A stretch of 64,000 nucleotides of DNA from Pseudomonadales bacterium (lineage in GTDB: Bacteria > Pseudomonadota > Gammaproteobacteria > Pseudomonadales > Azotimanducaceae): assembly GCA_028281885.1 (NCBI GenBank), contig JANQJA010000017.1, positions 62,001-126,000 of the forward strand. Direction: 5' to 3'. Shown here piece after piece: positions 24,038 to 32,777 of the stretch (position 1 is its first letter; the number at the start of each line of letters is the position of its first letter). The translations under genes and the position numbers were made by a program. The notes below the pieces were generated by a model. It saw only the letters and a list, made by a program, of their open reading frames with translations. It was not told where the DNA came from and searched no databases.

Positions 24038-25021
24038 TCAATCGGCGGCTAACCATTCATCCAGGAATTTGTTGAACTCATCGACGACCCAGTCTACCCG
24101 GTGGGGTGCGGTGATGTTGCCGACAAACACGTGGGACGCCTCGTCGCCGTCAATGGTGACGGGTATGAGCGCTTTTTCTTCGCTGCCCCATTCGTGATAG
24201 GCGTCGATGGCATGGGCGGGGTCGATGGTGGGGTCGTTCTTCATCAACATCATTGCCATGGGCACGTTTCGCGCGCCCAGATTCTGGCGGCGAACCCAGT
24301 CGACGACTTTTTGCATCTCGATTAATGCGCGGGTGGAATAGCGGTAGGTCCAGGCTTTGGCCTGAGCTTCATTCATCGGATCCCACGCCTGTTCGGCCCC
24401 TACCGCATAGTGAATCCAGTAACGGGAGAATGGTGCTGTGAGCAGGAAGTCGTAACGTGAGTGAATACCGAAGTTGGGTGACATGCACAGCAGGGCGGCT
24501 ACCCGGGTGGAAACCTCCGGCTGGGAAGTCAGCCAGATCGACAGCGGCACGCCGGTGGAGGTGGCGACGATCACCACGCGCTCGCCCAGTTGCCGGGCGA
24601 TTTGCCAGCTCATGTCCAGCGAGGTCAGCCAGGCCTCGGCGGGGGTTTCCATCCCTTCGGGTCCAAGGCCATGACCGGCGAGCCGGGCCTGCATGACGTT
24701 TGCGCCGTTCCGTGAGGCAAGGTGCTCAGTGACCGGTGCTGTTTCCGGCCAGGTCGCTGAAAAGCCGTGGACATAAAGAAAGCAGATGGGTGTGGGTGCC
24801 GGTGAATCCTCGTCGTGGAAACTGATATGGGCAGCGGTGCCTTCGATCAGACCGGGGACTTCAGCTTCCCGCTGGTTGAGCCAGCTCTGAAGTTCTGTGA
24901 GGTTGGACGTTTCCGGCACCGCGATCCGATTTGGCACCGGGTTCAGTCGAACGCGCAGTGCGAACCAGAGCACAACGATAACGGCGATGACGAGCAGGGC
25001 AGTCAGCAAATCTGATTCCAA
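24038..25021 (-). CDS. Membrane-anchored alpha/beta hydrolase
   Basis: 327 residues. One N-terminal membrane segment (LLTALLVIAVIVVLWFALRV) anchors the protein. The hydrolase fold follows: oxyanion-region LYVHGFSATWPET near 82-95, nucleophile elbow VIVATSTGVPL (a variant ATSTG in place of GxSxG), acid region MMLMKNDPTIDP and histidine region EASHVFVGNI. Related to monoacylglycerol-lipase-like carboxylesterases. Substrate unknown. Transcription probably ends at the terminator at 23871-23901. Confidence 0.82.
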   Translation of the reverse strand: MESDLLTALLVIAVIVVLWFALRVRLNPVPNRIAVPETSNLTELQSWLNQREAEVPGLIEGTAAHISFHDEDSPAPTPICFLYVHGFSATWPETAPVTEHLASRNGANVMQARLAGHGLGPEGMETPAEAWLTSLDMSWQIARQLGERVVIVATSTGVPLSIWLTSQPEVSTRVAALLCMSPNFGIHSRYDFLLTAPFSRYWIHYAVGAEQAWDPMNEAQAKAWTYRYSTRALIEMQKVVDWVRRQNLGARNVPMAMMLMKNDPTIDPAHAIDAYHEWGSEEKALIPVTIDGDEASHVFVGNITAPHRVDWVVDEFNKFLDEWLAAD

Positions 25022-25067
25022 TGATTCGATTGATTGCTCACTCTAACATGTGTGATAGGGCGCCCAG

Positions 25068-25613
25068 CTACGGTGTCAACGTGTCCTGAGACAGGACGTT
25101 GATCAGTGCGGCTGTTGCTTCTTCGAGTGTCCCTTCGTTTCGAATCTCGACCAGTTCCCTTGCCGTGACCGGCGGTAAGTCGCGAGCAAGGCGTGCATCG
25201 ATCTGCTCGGCGGATTCCCGACCTCGGAGCAGCAGGCGATCACGCAGATGGTCGGCGCTTGCGGTGATGTGGATGGTGACGACGCGCTCGAATGCCTGCT
25301 CGAAATCGCTGATGGCGTTGCGGGACGTGTTGATCACGACATAGTCACCCCCGGCCACCTGCCCCTGGACATGGCGATGAACGCCGTAGCCCAGATCATG
25401 TGCCTGCCACCAGATGCAGAATTCTCCCGCATCCGCCATGCGACGGAATTCATCCATCGAGATCTCGATGTGTTTCTCGCCGCCTGCATCGGCCGGTCGG
25501 GTGATGTATCGCCGGACAAACGTGAGGTCTGGCAGCTCAGCGCGTGCGCCGGTAAGGAGCGTATCCTTGCCGGCGCCGCTCGGCCCGACGATCAGAAACA
25601 CAATGCCTTGCAT
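25068..25613 (-). CDS. phnN: Ribose 1,5-bisphosphate phosphokinase
   Basis: 181 residues from ATG 25613 (a 5' extension to 25727 would run into the ccm promoter region and lacks family residues). P-loop LIVGPSGAGKDTL lies at the N-terminus, with guanylate-kinase-like VRRYITRPA and FCIWWQAHDLGYGVH. The lid region is RDRLLLRGRESAEQIDARLAR. PhnN makes PRPP from ribose 1,5-bisphosphate, usually in phosphonate degradation, but no other phn gene is in the window. It is divergent from ccmA. Confidence 0.88.
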   Translation of the reverse strand: MQGIVFLIVGPSGAGKDTLLTGARAELPDLTFVRRYITRPADAGGEKHIEISMDEFRRMADAGEFCIWWQAHDLGYGVHRHVQGQVAGGDYVVINTSRNAISDFEQAFERVVTIHITASADHLRDRLLLRGRESAEQIDARLARDLPPVTARELVEIRNEGTLEEATAALINVLSQDTLTP

Positions 25614-25708
25614 GGGAAACTCTGGTGTTGATATGTGCCGCTTATGGCGCTGCTCCTGATTTCGCCATCTTGATGGTGATTGTGTCAATGTCGCGGCATT
25701 TATGGCGA

Positions 25709-25714
25709 TATAAT
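25709..25714 (+). promoter_or_regulatory. Candidate -10 box ahead of the ccm operon
   Basis: A perfect TATAAT 28 bases before the ccmA ATG, in the gap between divergent phnN and ccmA. Upstream bases offer only poor -35 matches at 16-18 base spacing, so this is a position-based guess. Confidence 0.35.
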
Positions 25715-25741
25715 CGAGCCTTTTCAAAGGTCGTGTAGTCG

Positions 25742-26335
25742 ATGTTGCAGACTGAGGGTCTTGCCTGCGTACGAAATGGGCGGCAGCTGTTTGAAGGCCT
25801 GAATATTCAGCTGCAGGCGGGTGAACTGTTGCGTATAGAAGGCGGCAATGGTACTGGCAAGACGACGCTGCTGCGCATTCTGTGTGGTTTGTACTCCGAG
25901 TATGAGGGTGAAGTGCATTGGGAGCTGGATCACTATCCGGCCTATGTGGGACATCGATCGGGCGTTCATGAGGCCCTGACGCCGGTTGAGAATCTTCGCT
26001 GGCACGGCGCCTTGCATGGTGAAGATATCAGTGATGCTGAAATCTCGGAGGCGCTGTCCGCGCTTGGTCTGGGACGGCATGAAACCGGGATGCCCTGCGG
26101 TCATTTGAGTGAAGGGCAGCGTAAACGGGTCGGGCTTGCCCGGTTGTTGCTGCGTCCCAATAGCGCCTGGATTCTCGATGAACCGTTCAGTGCGATTGAC
26201 GTCGAGGGCGTGGATGATCTGATTGGCATGATCGGCGCCCAGCTTGATCGCGGCGGTGTGGCTATCCTGACGAGTCATCAGGAGATTGCGCTGACGGCGC
26301 CGGTCAAATCGATTCGACTACGGGGCACTGAATAA
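25742..26335 (+). CDS. ccmA: Heme exporter ATP-binding protein
   Basis: 197 residues: Walker A GGNGTGKTT near 37-45, signature LSEGQRKRVGLARLLL, and Walker B AWILDEPFSAID. The family-specific stretch VHEALTPVENLRWHGALHG is present. CcmA powers release of holo-CcmE from CcmC in System I cytochrome c maturation. First gene of a gap-free nine-gene operon; its stop (TAA) gives the first base of the ccmB ATG. Confidence 0.95.
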   Translation: MLQTEGLACVRNGRQLFEGLNIQLQAGELLRIEGGNGTGKTTLLRILCGLYSEYEGEVHWELDHYPAYVGHRSGVHEALTPVENLRWHGALHGEDISDAEISEALSALGLGRHETGMPCGHLSEGQRKRVGLARLLLRPNSAWILDEPFSAIDVEGVDDLIGMIGAQLDRGGVAILTSHQEIALTAPVKSIRLRGTE

Positions 26336-26994
26336 TGTGGTCGAGTCTGAAACGCGAGATCCGAATCGGTGTTCGGCAATCATCGGATCTTGTTAACTCG
26401 CTGTTCTTTTTCCTGATGGTGTTGTCGCTGTTTCCGCTGGGCGTCGGTCCCGGCGCGGATACGTTGCGGCTGATTGCACCGGGCGTGATCTGGGTGGCAG
26501 CCCTGCTCTCGACGCTGGTTGCCATGGAGTCGTTGTTTCGCAACGACTTCGATAATGGTGCGATCGAGCAGATGGCCATGAGTGAGCGTCCGCTGGCACT
26601 GGTGGTGCTTGGCAAGATCCTGGGGCAGTGGTGTCTGTCGGGATTCATGCTCGTGTTGTTATCGCCGGTGGTCGGGGTGACTTATTCCCTGAATGGGGCA
26701 GAGATACTGGCGACCGCGGTAGCCCTGGCACTCGGAACGCCAACGCTGGCGCTGGTGGGTGCCATTGCGGCGGCTCTGACGGTAGGTAGTCGTGGTGCGG
26801 GTGTGGTGCTCGCCATCCTGGCACTGCCACTTTATATCCCGGTCCTGATTATTGGCACCTCAATGATTGCAGCGGCTGAGGCCGGTCTGCCGGTGACGGG
26901 GTATGCGTTGTGGCTGGCGGCATTGCTGATGCTGGCGCTGGCGTTTGCGCCCATTGCGACGGCGGCGGCGTTGCGTGTGTCACTGAGTCACTAA
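26335..26994 (+). CDS. ccmB: Heme exporter protein CcmB
   Basis: 219 residues with six hydrophobic segments. The opening SLKREIRIGVRQSSDLVNSLFF and the cytoplasmic loop FRNDFDNGAIEQMAMSERPL are hallmarks of CcmB. It is the membrane subunit that works with CcmA in the CcmABCD complex. A break of 96 bases to ccmC holds TAGAAT (a possible internal -10). Confidence 0.94.
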   Translation: MWSSLKREIRIGVRQSSDLVNSLFFFLMVLSLFPLGVGPGADTLRLIAPGVIWVAALLSTLVAMESLFRNDFDNGAIEQMAMSERPLALVVLGKILGQWCLSGFMLVLLSPVVGVTYSLNGAEILATAVALALGTPTLALVGAIAAALTVGSRGAGVVLAILALPLYIPVLIIGTSMIAAAEAGLPVTGYALWLAALLMLALAFAPIATAAALRVSLSH

Positions 26995-27090
26995 CCCTGA
27001 TTGCGACAAGGCTGATGCTGACCGGAATTCTGCTAGAATGGCGCTCCCGAATATTCCTCCGAGATACTGACAAATAAGGTGTTGCCTGAA

Positions 27091-27825
27091 GTGTGGCGAT
27101 GGTTTCACAAGCTCGGATCACCGCGATCATTTTATTTGATCTCGAATCGGCTGCTGCCCTGGCTCGGTGCGGCAGCAGGGCTGCTGTTGGTGGTCGGTGC
27201 GGTCTGGGGACTGCTCTTTGCGCCGCCTGATTATCAGCAGGGCAACAGTGTTCGCATCATGTATATCCACGTGCCTGCCTCGATCCTGGCGCAGTCGGGC
27301 TACCTGCTGATGGCCACCGCCGGTGCCATCTATCTGATCTGGCGGATCAAGCTGGCCGATATCGCCATGCAGTGCGTGGCCCCGCTGGGCGCTTCACTGA
27401 CTTTTCTGGCGCTGGTCACCGGGTCCATCTGGGGAAAACCCACCTGGGGTACCTGGTGGCAGTGGGATGCACGCCTGACATCGACGCTGGTGTTGCTGTT
27501 CCTTTATCTGGGCGTCGTTGCACTCCGGTCGGCGCTGGAGTACCGGGAGTCGGCGGGTCGGGCAACCGCCATCCTTGCGCTGGTGGGCGTGGTCAATTTG
27601 CCCATCATCAAGTATTCGGTGGACTGGTGGAACACACTGCATCAGCCGTCGTCGTTTTCACTGACCGAAAAGCCGGCCATGCCGGCGGAAATGTGGCTGC
27701 CCCTGCTGGTTATGGTGATCGGATTTTATTGCTTCTTTTTTACGGTCTGGATTTTGCGAATCCGTTCCGAGATCATTCAGCGCGAATCCGGCACCGAGTG
27801 GGTCAGGGGGGTCGCAGGATCATGA
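27091..27825 (+). CDS. ccmC: Heme exporter protein CcmC
   Basis: About 244 residues with six membrane segments and the tryptophan-rich WWD motif [18 protein letters not shown]. The heme-ligand histidines lie in the periplasmic loops (YIHVPAS and NTLHQPSS). I prefer the GTG at 27091, giving the family-like start [11 protein letters not shown] with AAGG 11 bases upstream; GTG 27079 is the longest option. CcmC attaches heme to CcmE. The stop overlaps ccmD by four bases. Confidence 0.93.
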   Translation: MWRWFHKLGSPRSFYLISNRLLPWLGAAAGLLLVVGAVWGLLFAPPDYQQGNSVRIMYIHVPASILAQSGYLLMATAGAIYLIWRIKLADIAMQCVAPLGASLTFLALVTGSIWGKPTWGTWWQWDARLTSTLVLLFLYLGVVALRSALEYRESAGRATAILALVGVVNLPIIKYSVDWWNTLHQPSSFSLTEKPAMPAEMWLPLLVMVIGFYCFFFTVWILRIRSEIIQRESGTEWVRGVAGS

Positions 27826-28004
27826 GGTTTGAGTCATTTGCGGACCTGTTGTCGATGTCCGGACATGGCGCCTTCGTCTGGAGCGCCTACGGAATTACCT
27901 TGCTGGTACTGGTGGTGAATGTGGTGTGGCCGCTGCTGACAATCAGGCAGCGCCTGGCCGGGCTGCGCCGAGCTGATGCACCTGGCGTGGTGGAAGACCC
28001 ATGA
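27822..28004 (+). CDS. ccmD: Heme exporter protein CcmD
   Basis: 60 residues, short of the usual ORF cut-off but clear from context: ATG overlapping the ccmC stop and stop overlapping the ccmE ATG. One membrane segment ([17 protein letters not shown]) follows the family-typical [10 protein letters not shown]. CcmD releases holo-CcmE from CcmABC. Confidence 0.93.
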   Translation: MRFESFADLLSMSGHGAFVWSAYGITLLVLVVNVVWPLLTIRQRLAGLRRADAPGVVEDP

Positions 28005-28480
28005 AGTTCGGACCGATGAAGCCGCACCGACGGCAGCGACTGATGGTTGTGGGCCTGATTGTCCTGTGCTCATCCGCAGCGGTGATGCTTGCCATGATGG
28101 CGCTGGAAGAGAACGTCAATCTGTTCTATTCACCTAACGAGATTGTCAAGGGGGAGGCACCGGTCGACACGATGATCCGGGCCGGCGGCATGGTGCTCGA
28201 AGGCAGCGTCGTCCGCAGTGAAACTGACCTCACCGTTGACTTCGTGATCGGCGATCTGGTCGCGGCGGAAGTTCCGGTTCGCTATACCGGGATATTGCCC
28301 GACCTGTTTCGGGAAGGGCAGGGTGTCGTCGCCCGGGGCAGACTGACCCCGGAAGGTGTATTCGTCGCCGATGAAGTACTGGCGAAGCATGATGAGAACT
28401 ACATGCCACCCGAAGTCGCGGATGTGATCGCCAGGGCGCATGAGAATGAAACGCCAGCGGGGGAGAGTGGCGGTCAATGA
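28001..28480 (+). CDS. ccmE: Heme chaperone CcmE
   Basis: 159 residues with an N-terminal membrane anchor (LMVVGLIVLCSSAAVMLAM) and an OB-fold domain. The heme-binding motif VLAKHDENYMPPEV carries the covalent histidine and the tyrosine four residues on. It carries heme from CcmC to CcmF/H in the periplasm. It overlaps neighbours on both sides by four bases. Confidence 0.96.
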   Translation: MKFGPMKPHRRQRLMVVGLIVLCSSAAVMLAMMALEENVNLFYSPNEIVKGEAPVDTMIRAGGMVLEGSVVRSETDLTVDFVIGDLVAAEVPVRYTGILPDLFREGQGVVARGRLTPEGVFVADEVLAKHDENYMPPEVADVIARAHENETPAGESGGQ

Positions 28481-30447
28481 TTCCCGAACTGGGACATTTT
28501 GCCCTGATCCTTGCCCTTTGCCTGTCATGTTGTCTGGCGGTGTTGCCCATGGTGGGGGTGCAGCAGCAACGCGCCTCATTGATGATGCTGGGCGGAGCGC
28601 TGTCCTCCGGCGTGTTTATCTTCTGCGCGCTGAGCTACGCCGCACTGACCTGGTCATTCATGGTCGATGACTTTTCGGTTTCCTACGTTGCGGCCAACTC
28701 AAACAGTGCGCTGCCGGCCCACTTCAAGTTCTCCGCGGTGTGGGGTGCCCATGAGGGATCGTTTCTGTTGTGGACATTGATCATGGCAGGCTGGACCTTC
28801 GCGGTGGCCTGTCTGTCCCGATCACTCACCCTGGTGATGCGGGCCAGGGTGCTTGCGGTGATGGGATTCCTCACGGTGGGATTCCTGTTGTTTATGCTGC
28901 TGACATCGAACCCGTTTACCCGCAGCCTTCCGGTGCCGCCCCAGGAAGGCGCTGATCTGAATCCGCTGTTGCAAGACGTGGGACTGATCGTGCATCCACC
29001 GATGCTGTATATGGGTTATGTGGGCCTGTCGGTGCCCTTTGCCTTTGCCATCGCAGCGCTGCTGGGCGGCCGTCTCGACAGCGCCTGGGCCAGATGGTCG
29101 CGGCCCTGGACCAATGCGGCCTGGGCGTTTTTGACCATCGGTATCACGCTGGGCAGTTTCTGGGCCTACTACGAACTCGGCTGGGGCGGCTGGTGGTTCT
29201 GGGATGCCGTGGAAAACGCCTCGTTTATGCCCTGGCTGGTGGCGACCGCACTGATTCATTCGCTGGCAGCGACAGAAAAGCGCGGCGTCTTCAAAAGCTG
29301 GACCGTGTTGCTCGCGATTGCCGCTTTCTCTTTCAGTCTGCTGGGGGCGTTCCTGGTGCGATCCGGTGTGCTGACGTCGGTGCATACCTTTGCCGTTGAT
29401 CCGGAACGCGGCGTGTTCATTCTCGGTTTCATGACGCTGGTGGTGGGCGGGTCATTGTTGCTCTATGCTCTGCGTGCCGGTCGAACCCATACCGTGGTTG
29501 CGTTTGACTATCTGTCTCGCGAGACCTTGCTGCTGATTAACAATGTGTTGCTGGTGGTGGCGACACTGGCGATCCTGCTGGGCACGATTTATCCGCTGAT
29601 TTACGAGGCACTGATGGGCGGGGCCAAGTTGTCTGTGGGGCCACCTTATTTCAATGCGGTGTTTGTGCCACTGGCGATGTTGCTGCTGGTGGCGATGGCG
29701 ATCAGTCCGGGCTCTCAATGGCGTTCCGGCTCGGTGGGTCGATTGCTCCGGCGTCAGTGGCTGTATGTCCCGTTGTCGCTGGTTGTTTCTACCGCTGTGC
29801 TGTCCGGCTACGAGACCTTCTCGATGGGCACTGCCATCGCGCTCGTACTGGCAGTCTGGGTGCTGTTCAATCTGATTGAGGATCTCTGGCGTCACATTGC
29901 CAATAAGCGCGATAAGTTGCGGGCCATATTTGCGCAGTCCCCCTCCTGGTATGGCATGTGGATCGCCCACCTGGGTATCGCAGTGGCGGTGGTGGGTGTT
30001 GCGATGACCGAGGCTTTCAGCGAAGAACGCGATGTCCGGATGGAAGCCGGTGATGTCGTGAGCGTTGCGGGATACGACTTTCGTTTCGATGGCGTCCGGC
30101 TGGCGGAAGGGCCCAACTATGTGGCCGATCGTGGCGCGGTTTTTGTGACCCGAAATGGCACACCTGTGGTGACAATGTTCCCGGAGAAGCGCCGATATCT
30201 GGCGCGGGGCAATGTGATGACCGAGGCCGCCTTGCACGGCAGCATCCTGCGTGACCTTTATGTGGCGCTGGGCGAGCCGGTGGGCGATTCAGCCTGGGCG
30301 GTTCGGGTTCACGTTAAACCCATGGTGCGCTGGATATGGTTCGGTGGTCTGTTGATCACGGTCGGCGGACTCATCACCCTGGCAGATCGACGCTATCGGC
30401 ATCGTTTGCGGCGTGAAGCAGTCGTTGGGGCGGAGCTGGCGACATGA
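28477..30447 (+). CDS. ccmF: Cytochrome c heme lyase subunit CcmF
   Basis: 656 residues with about 15 membrane segments. The WWD heme-handling motif is WGGWWFWDAVENASFMPWL near residues 235-253. Conserved parts include FSAVWGAHEGSFLLW and HPPMLYMGYVGLSVPF. It joins heme from CcmE to apocytochrome together with CcmH and CcmI. Start overlaps the ccmE stop; stop overlaps ccmG. Confidence 0.96.
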   Translation: MIPELGHFALILALCLSCCLAVLPMVGVQQQRASLMMLGGALSSGVFIFCALSYAALTWSFMVDDFSVSYVAANSNSALPAHFKFSAVWGAHEGSFLLWTLIMAGWTFAVACLSRSLTLVMRARVLAVMGFLTVGFLLFMLLTSNPFTRSLPVPPQEGADLNPLLQDVGLIVHPPMLYMGYVGLSVPFAFAIAALLGGRLDSAWARWSRPWTNAAWAFLTIGITLGSFWAYYELGWGGWWFWDAVENASFMPWLVATALIHSLAATEKRGVFKSWTVLLAIAAFSFSLLGAFLVRSGVLTSVHTFAVDPERGVFILGFMTLVVGGSLLLYALRAGRTHTVVAFDYLSRETLLLINNVLLVVATLAILLGTIYPLIYEALMGGAKLSVGPPYFNAVFVPLAMLLLVAMAISPGSQWRSGSVGRLLRRQWLYVPLSLVVSTAVLSGYETFSMGTAIALVLAVWVLFNLIEDLWRHIANKRDKLRAIFAQSPSWYGMWIAHLGIAVAVVGVAMTEAFSEERDVRMEAGDVVSVAGYDFRFDGVRLAEGPNYVADRGAVFVTRNGTPVVTMFPEKRRYLARGNVMTEAALHGSILRDLYVALGEPVGDSAWAVRVHVKPMVRWIWFGGLLITVGGLITLADRRYRHRLRREAVVGAELAT

Positions 30448-31001
30448 ACGCGCGATCCCTGTTCGTTCCGCTGGGCATATTCCTGGCGCTGGTGGTGACG
30501 CTGGCGGTTGGCTTTCGGCTGGACGATCCTCATAAGCTGCCGTCGGAGCTGATTGATCGACCTTTCCCGGCTTTTTCGTTGCCGTCTCTGGCGGATCAGG
30601 CGCAGACACTGACGGAAGCGTCACTCACTGGTGAGATCGCACTGGTCAATGTCTGGGCGACCTGGTGTGCCGCCTGTGTCATTGAGCATCCTGAACTGAT
30701 GCGTATCGCTCGCGAGGAAGGGCTGCCGATCTATGGCATCAATTACAACGACGATGTGGATAAGGCGAGACAGTGGCTGGTTCGTTACGACAATCCGTAC
30801 CGTACCGTGATTGTTGACGGGGAAGGCAGGCTTGCCATTGACCTGGGTGTCTACGGCGCGCCGGAAACGTTTGTCATCGACGAAAAGGGTGTTATTCAGT
30901 ATCGCCACGTTGGTGTGGTGAGCCGGGATATATTCGATACCACATTGCGTCCCGTGATTGACGTGTTGCGGTCCCGTCAGGCGGCCATCGAGCCATCATG
31001 A
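30444..31001 (+). CDS. ccmG: Thiol:disulfide interchange protein CcmG/DsbE
   Basis: 185 residues: an N-terminal membrane anchor and a periplasmic thioredoxin fold. The active site is NVWATWCAACVIEHPEL, a CxxC with Ala-Ala between the cysteines. The late GVYGAPETFVIDEKG holds the cis-proline-type region. It keeps apocytochrome or CcmH cysteines reduced. Overlaps ccmF and ccmH by four bases each. Confidence 0.95.
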   Translation: MNARSLFVPLGIFLALVVTLAVGFRLDDPHKLPSELIDRPFPAFSLPSLADQAQTLTEASLTGEIALVNVWATWCAACVIEHPELMRIAREEGLPIYGINYNDDVDKARQWLVRYDNPYRTVIVDGEGRLAIDLGVYGAPETFVIDEKGVIQYRHVGVVSRDIFDTTLRPVIDVLRSRQAAIEPS

Positions 31002-31444
31002 AATCGGTAGCGCTGCTGGCGGGTTTCCTGCTGCTGGTACCCATGGCGCAGGGTGCCATCGATGCTTACCCGTTTACGGACGAGGCGATGGAAAGTCGCT
31101 ACAAGGCACTGATCGAGGAGTTGCGTTGCCCTCAGTGTCTCAATACCAATCTGGCCGGCTCGGATGCCATGATTGCACAGGATCTGCGTCGGGAAGTGCA
31201 TCGAATGTTGCTGGCGGGCAACAGTGACGCCGAGATTCTCGACTTCATGCATCAGCGCTATGGTGATTTCATCCTCTACGAGCCGCGAGTGACTTCGCGG
31301 ACCTGGTTGTTATGGTATGGCCCGCTGATCCTGCTGCTGGCGGCGGGTGCGGTGGCCGCACTGGTTGTTCGACGGGGAGCGGCGAGGGCAAACGATATCC
31401 CTGATGTCGACAAGGACCGGCTCAGACGATTACTGAAGGACTGA
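30998..31444 (+). CDS. ccmH: Cytochrome c maturation protein CcmH
   Basis: 148 residues with a signal peptide (to about AQGAIDA), the redox motif LRCPQCLNTNLAGSDA, and a C-terminal membrane segment (WYGPLILLLAAGAVAALVV). It handles apocytochrome CxxCH motifs in the heme lyase complex. This is the short CcmH form; the TPR part is the separate ccmI next door. Confidence 0.95.
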   Translation: MKSVALLAGFLLLVPMAQGAIDAYPFTDEAMESRYKALIEELRCPQCLNTNLAGSDAMIAQDLRREVHRMLLAGNSDAEILDFMHQRYGDFILYEPRVTSRTWLLWYGPLILLLAAGAVAALVVRRGAARANDIPDVDKDRLRRLLKD

Positions 31445-31448
31445 TTCC

Positions 31449-32657
31449 GTGATGTTCTGGTTTATTGCGTTGCTGTTGTGCGCGCTGGCGGTTGCGCTGG
31501 TGGTGGTACCCTTGCGCGTCAACCGGGCCGCCGCATCTTTACCGGACCAAAGCGAGGCCAACGTCGATTTCTATCGGGAGCGACAGGCAGCACTGGAAGC
31601 AGGCCTTGCGGCGGGTGAGATATCAACGTCCGAATTCGAACAGATGCAGGCTGAACTGCAGGCGACACTGCTTGCCGATGTTGACGGCAAGCCGGAAGCC
31701 TCTACGGAGATGTCATCGCCGGCCTTGTCGACCAACGTCATAGCCTTGATTGCCTTCGTGATCGTTGCATCGTCCCTTGTGATCTATCTTCAGCTTGGTG
31801 CCTGGCAGGACGTTCGGCTGGCGGAGCAGATCAGAAATCTCGATCCGGGAAACCCGGCGCAGCTTGAACAGTTTGTCTCGGACCTGGGTGAACGCATGGC
31901 GAGTCAGCCGGATAATGATCAGGGCTGGTTTCTGCTTGCTCACACTTTGATGGGCCTTGAGGACCATGCAGGCGCTGCCGCCGCTTTCCAACATCTCGTC
32001 GAACGCTACCCTGACGACGCTGCGCTGGCGGCGCGTTATGCCGAGGCACTCTTTTTTGCTGAAGGACAGCAGATCAACGCAGAGGTTGATGCCGTCTTGA
32101 CCCGTGCCCAGACGCTGAATCCGATGGATGTGTCGATGCTGGAAATTCGTGGCGTGGATGCGTTTCGAACCGGGCGTCTTGATGATGCGTTGAAGTTTTT
32201 TGAACAGGCGCTGGCGACAGGTGTCACGGGGAACCGGGAACGAATGCTCACCGCCATGGTGGATCGCATTCGATCTGTCACCGGTGAGTTGGAGCCTGCT
32301 GATCTCACGGGTCGTGTGATAAATGTGGCGGTCTCACTGTCACCGACGTTGCAAGTGGCTGACGACGCCATTGTTTTCGTATTTGCCCGAGCTGCGAATG
32401 GCCCGCCCATGCCGCTTGCCGCGACCAGGCTGCAGGCGGCTGACCTGCCTCGTGAAGTGCGTCTGGATGAATCGATGGCCATGGTCCCCGGTGTCGGGTT
32501 GGCGCAATTCAACGAGATCAACGTGGTTGCCCGCGTGTCTGCCAGCGGTGAGGCAAGTGCCAGTGAGGGCGATATCGAGGTTGTCTCGCCGCTCCTTGAT
32601 CTTTCCCAGGAACCCGCGCCGAGGTTGTCACTGACCGTTGGGGGCGAGCACCCATAA
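31449..32657 (+). CDS. ccmI: Cytochrome c maturation chaperone CcmI
   Basis: About 402 residues: N-terminal membrane segment, a charged stretch with FYRERQAALEAGLAAGEIS, a second membrane segment (NVIALIAFVIVASSLVIYL), then TPR units (DNDQGWFLLAHTLMGLEDHA and later) and a beta-rich C-terminal domain ending PRLSLTVGGEHP. It presents apocytochrome to the lyase. GTG 31449 sits eight bases after AAGGA; ATG 31452 is the alternative. Last gene of the operon. Confidence 0.9.
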   Translation: MMFWFIALLLCALAVALVVVPLRVNRAAASLPDQSEANVDFYRERQAALEAGLAAGEISTSEFEQMQAELQATLLADVDGKPEASTEMSSPALSTNVIALIAFVIVASSLVIYLQLGAWQDVRLAEQIRNLDPGNPAQLEQFVSDLGERMASQPDNDQGWFLLAHTLMGLEDHAGAAAAFQHLVERYPDDAALAARYAEALFFAEGQQINAEVDAVLTRAQTLNPMDVSMLEIRGVDAFRTGRLDDALKFFEQALATGVTGNRERMLTAMVDRIRSVTGELEPADLTGRVINVAVSLSPTLQVADDAIVFVFARAANGPPMPLAATRLQAADLPREVRLDESMAMVPGVGLAQFNEINVVARVSASGEASASEGDIEVVSPLLDLSQEPAPRLSLTVGGEHP

Positions 32658-32777
32658 GGGTCGCTCGGCCGGTAATCGCCGGTGTTTCGTTAAGATCCTG
32701 TAAATCAGTCGATTTTGTAAGCAGGGTCAGTAAAATGCCGCCGGTATCCCGGATGATCCTTTGATAAACGCTGTGAG

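Noticed and set aside
29452..30237. 261-codon frame antisense to ccmF
   Set aside because: His/Gln/Arg-rich shadow of a certain membrane protein gene.
32658..32777. CCGG-rich inverted bases after ccmI considered as a terminator
   Set aside because: The pairing is short and the following T-run is weak, so I do not call it.
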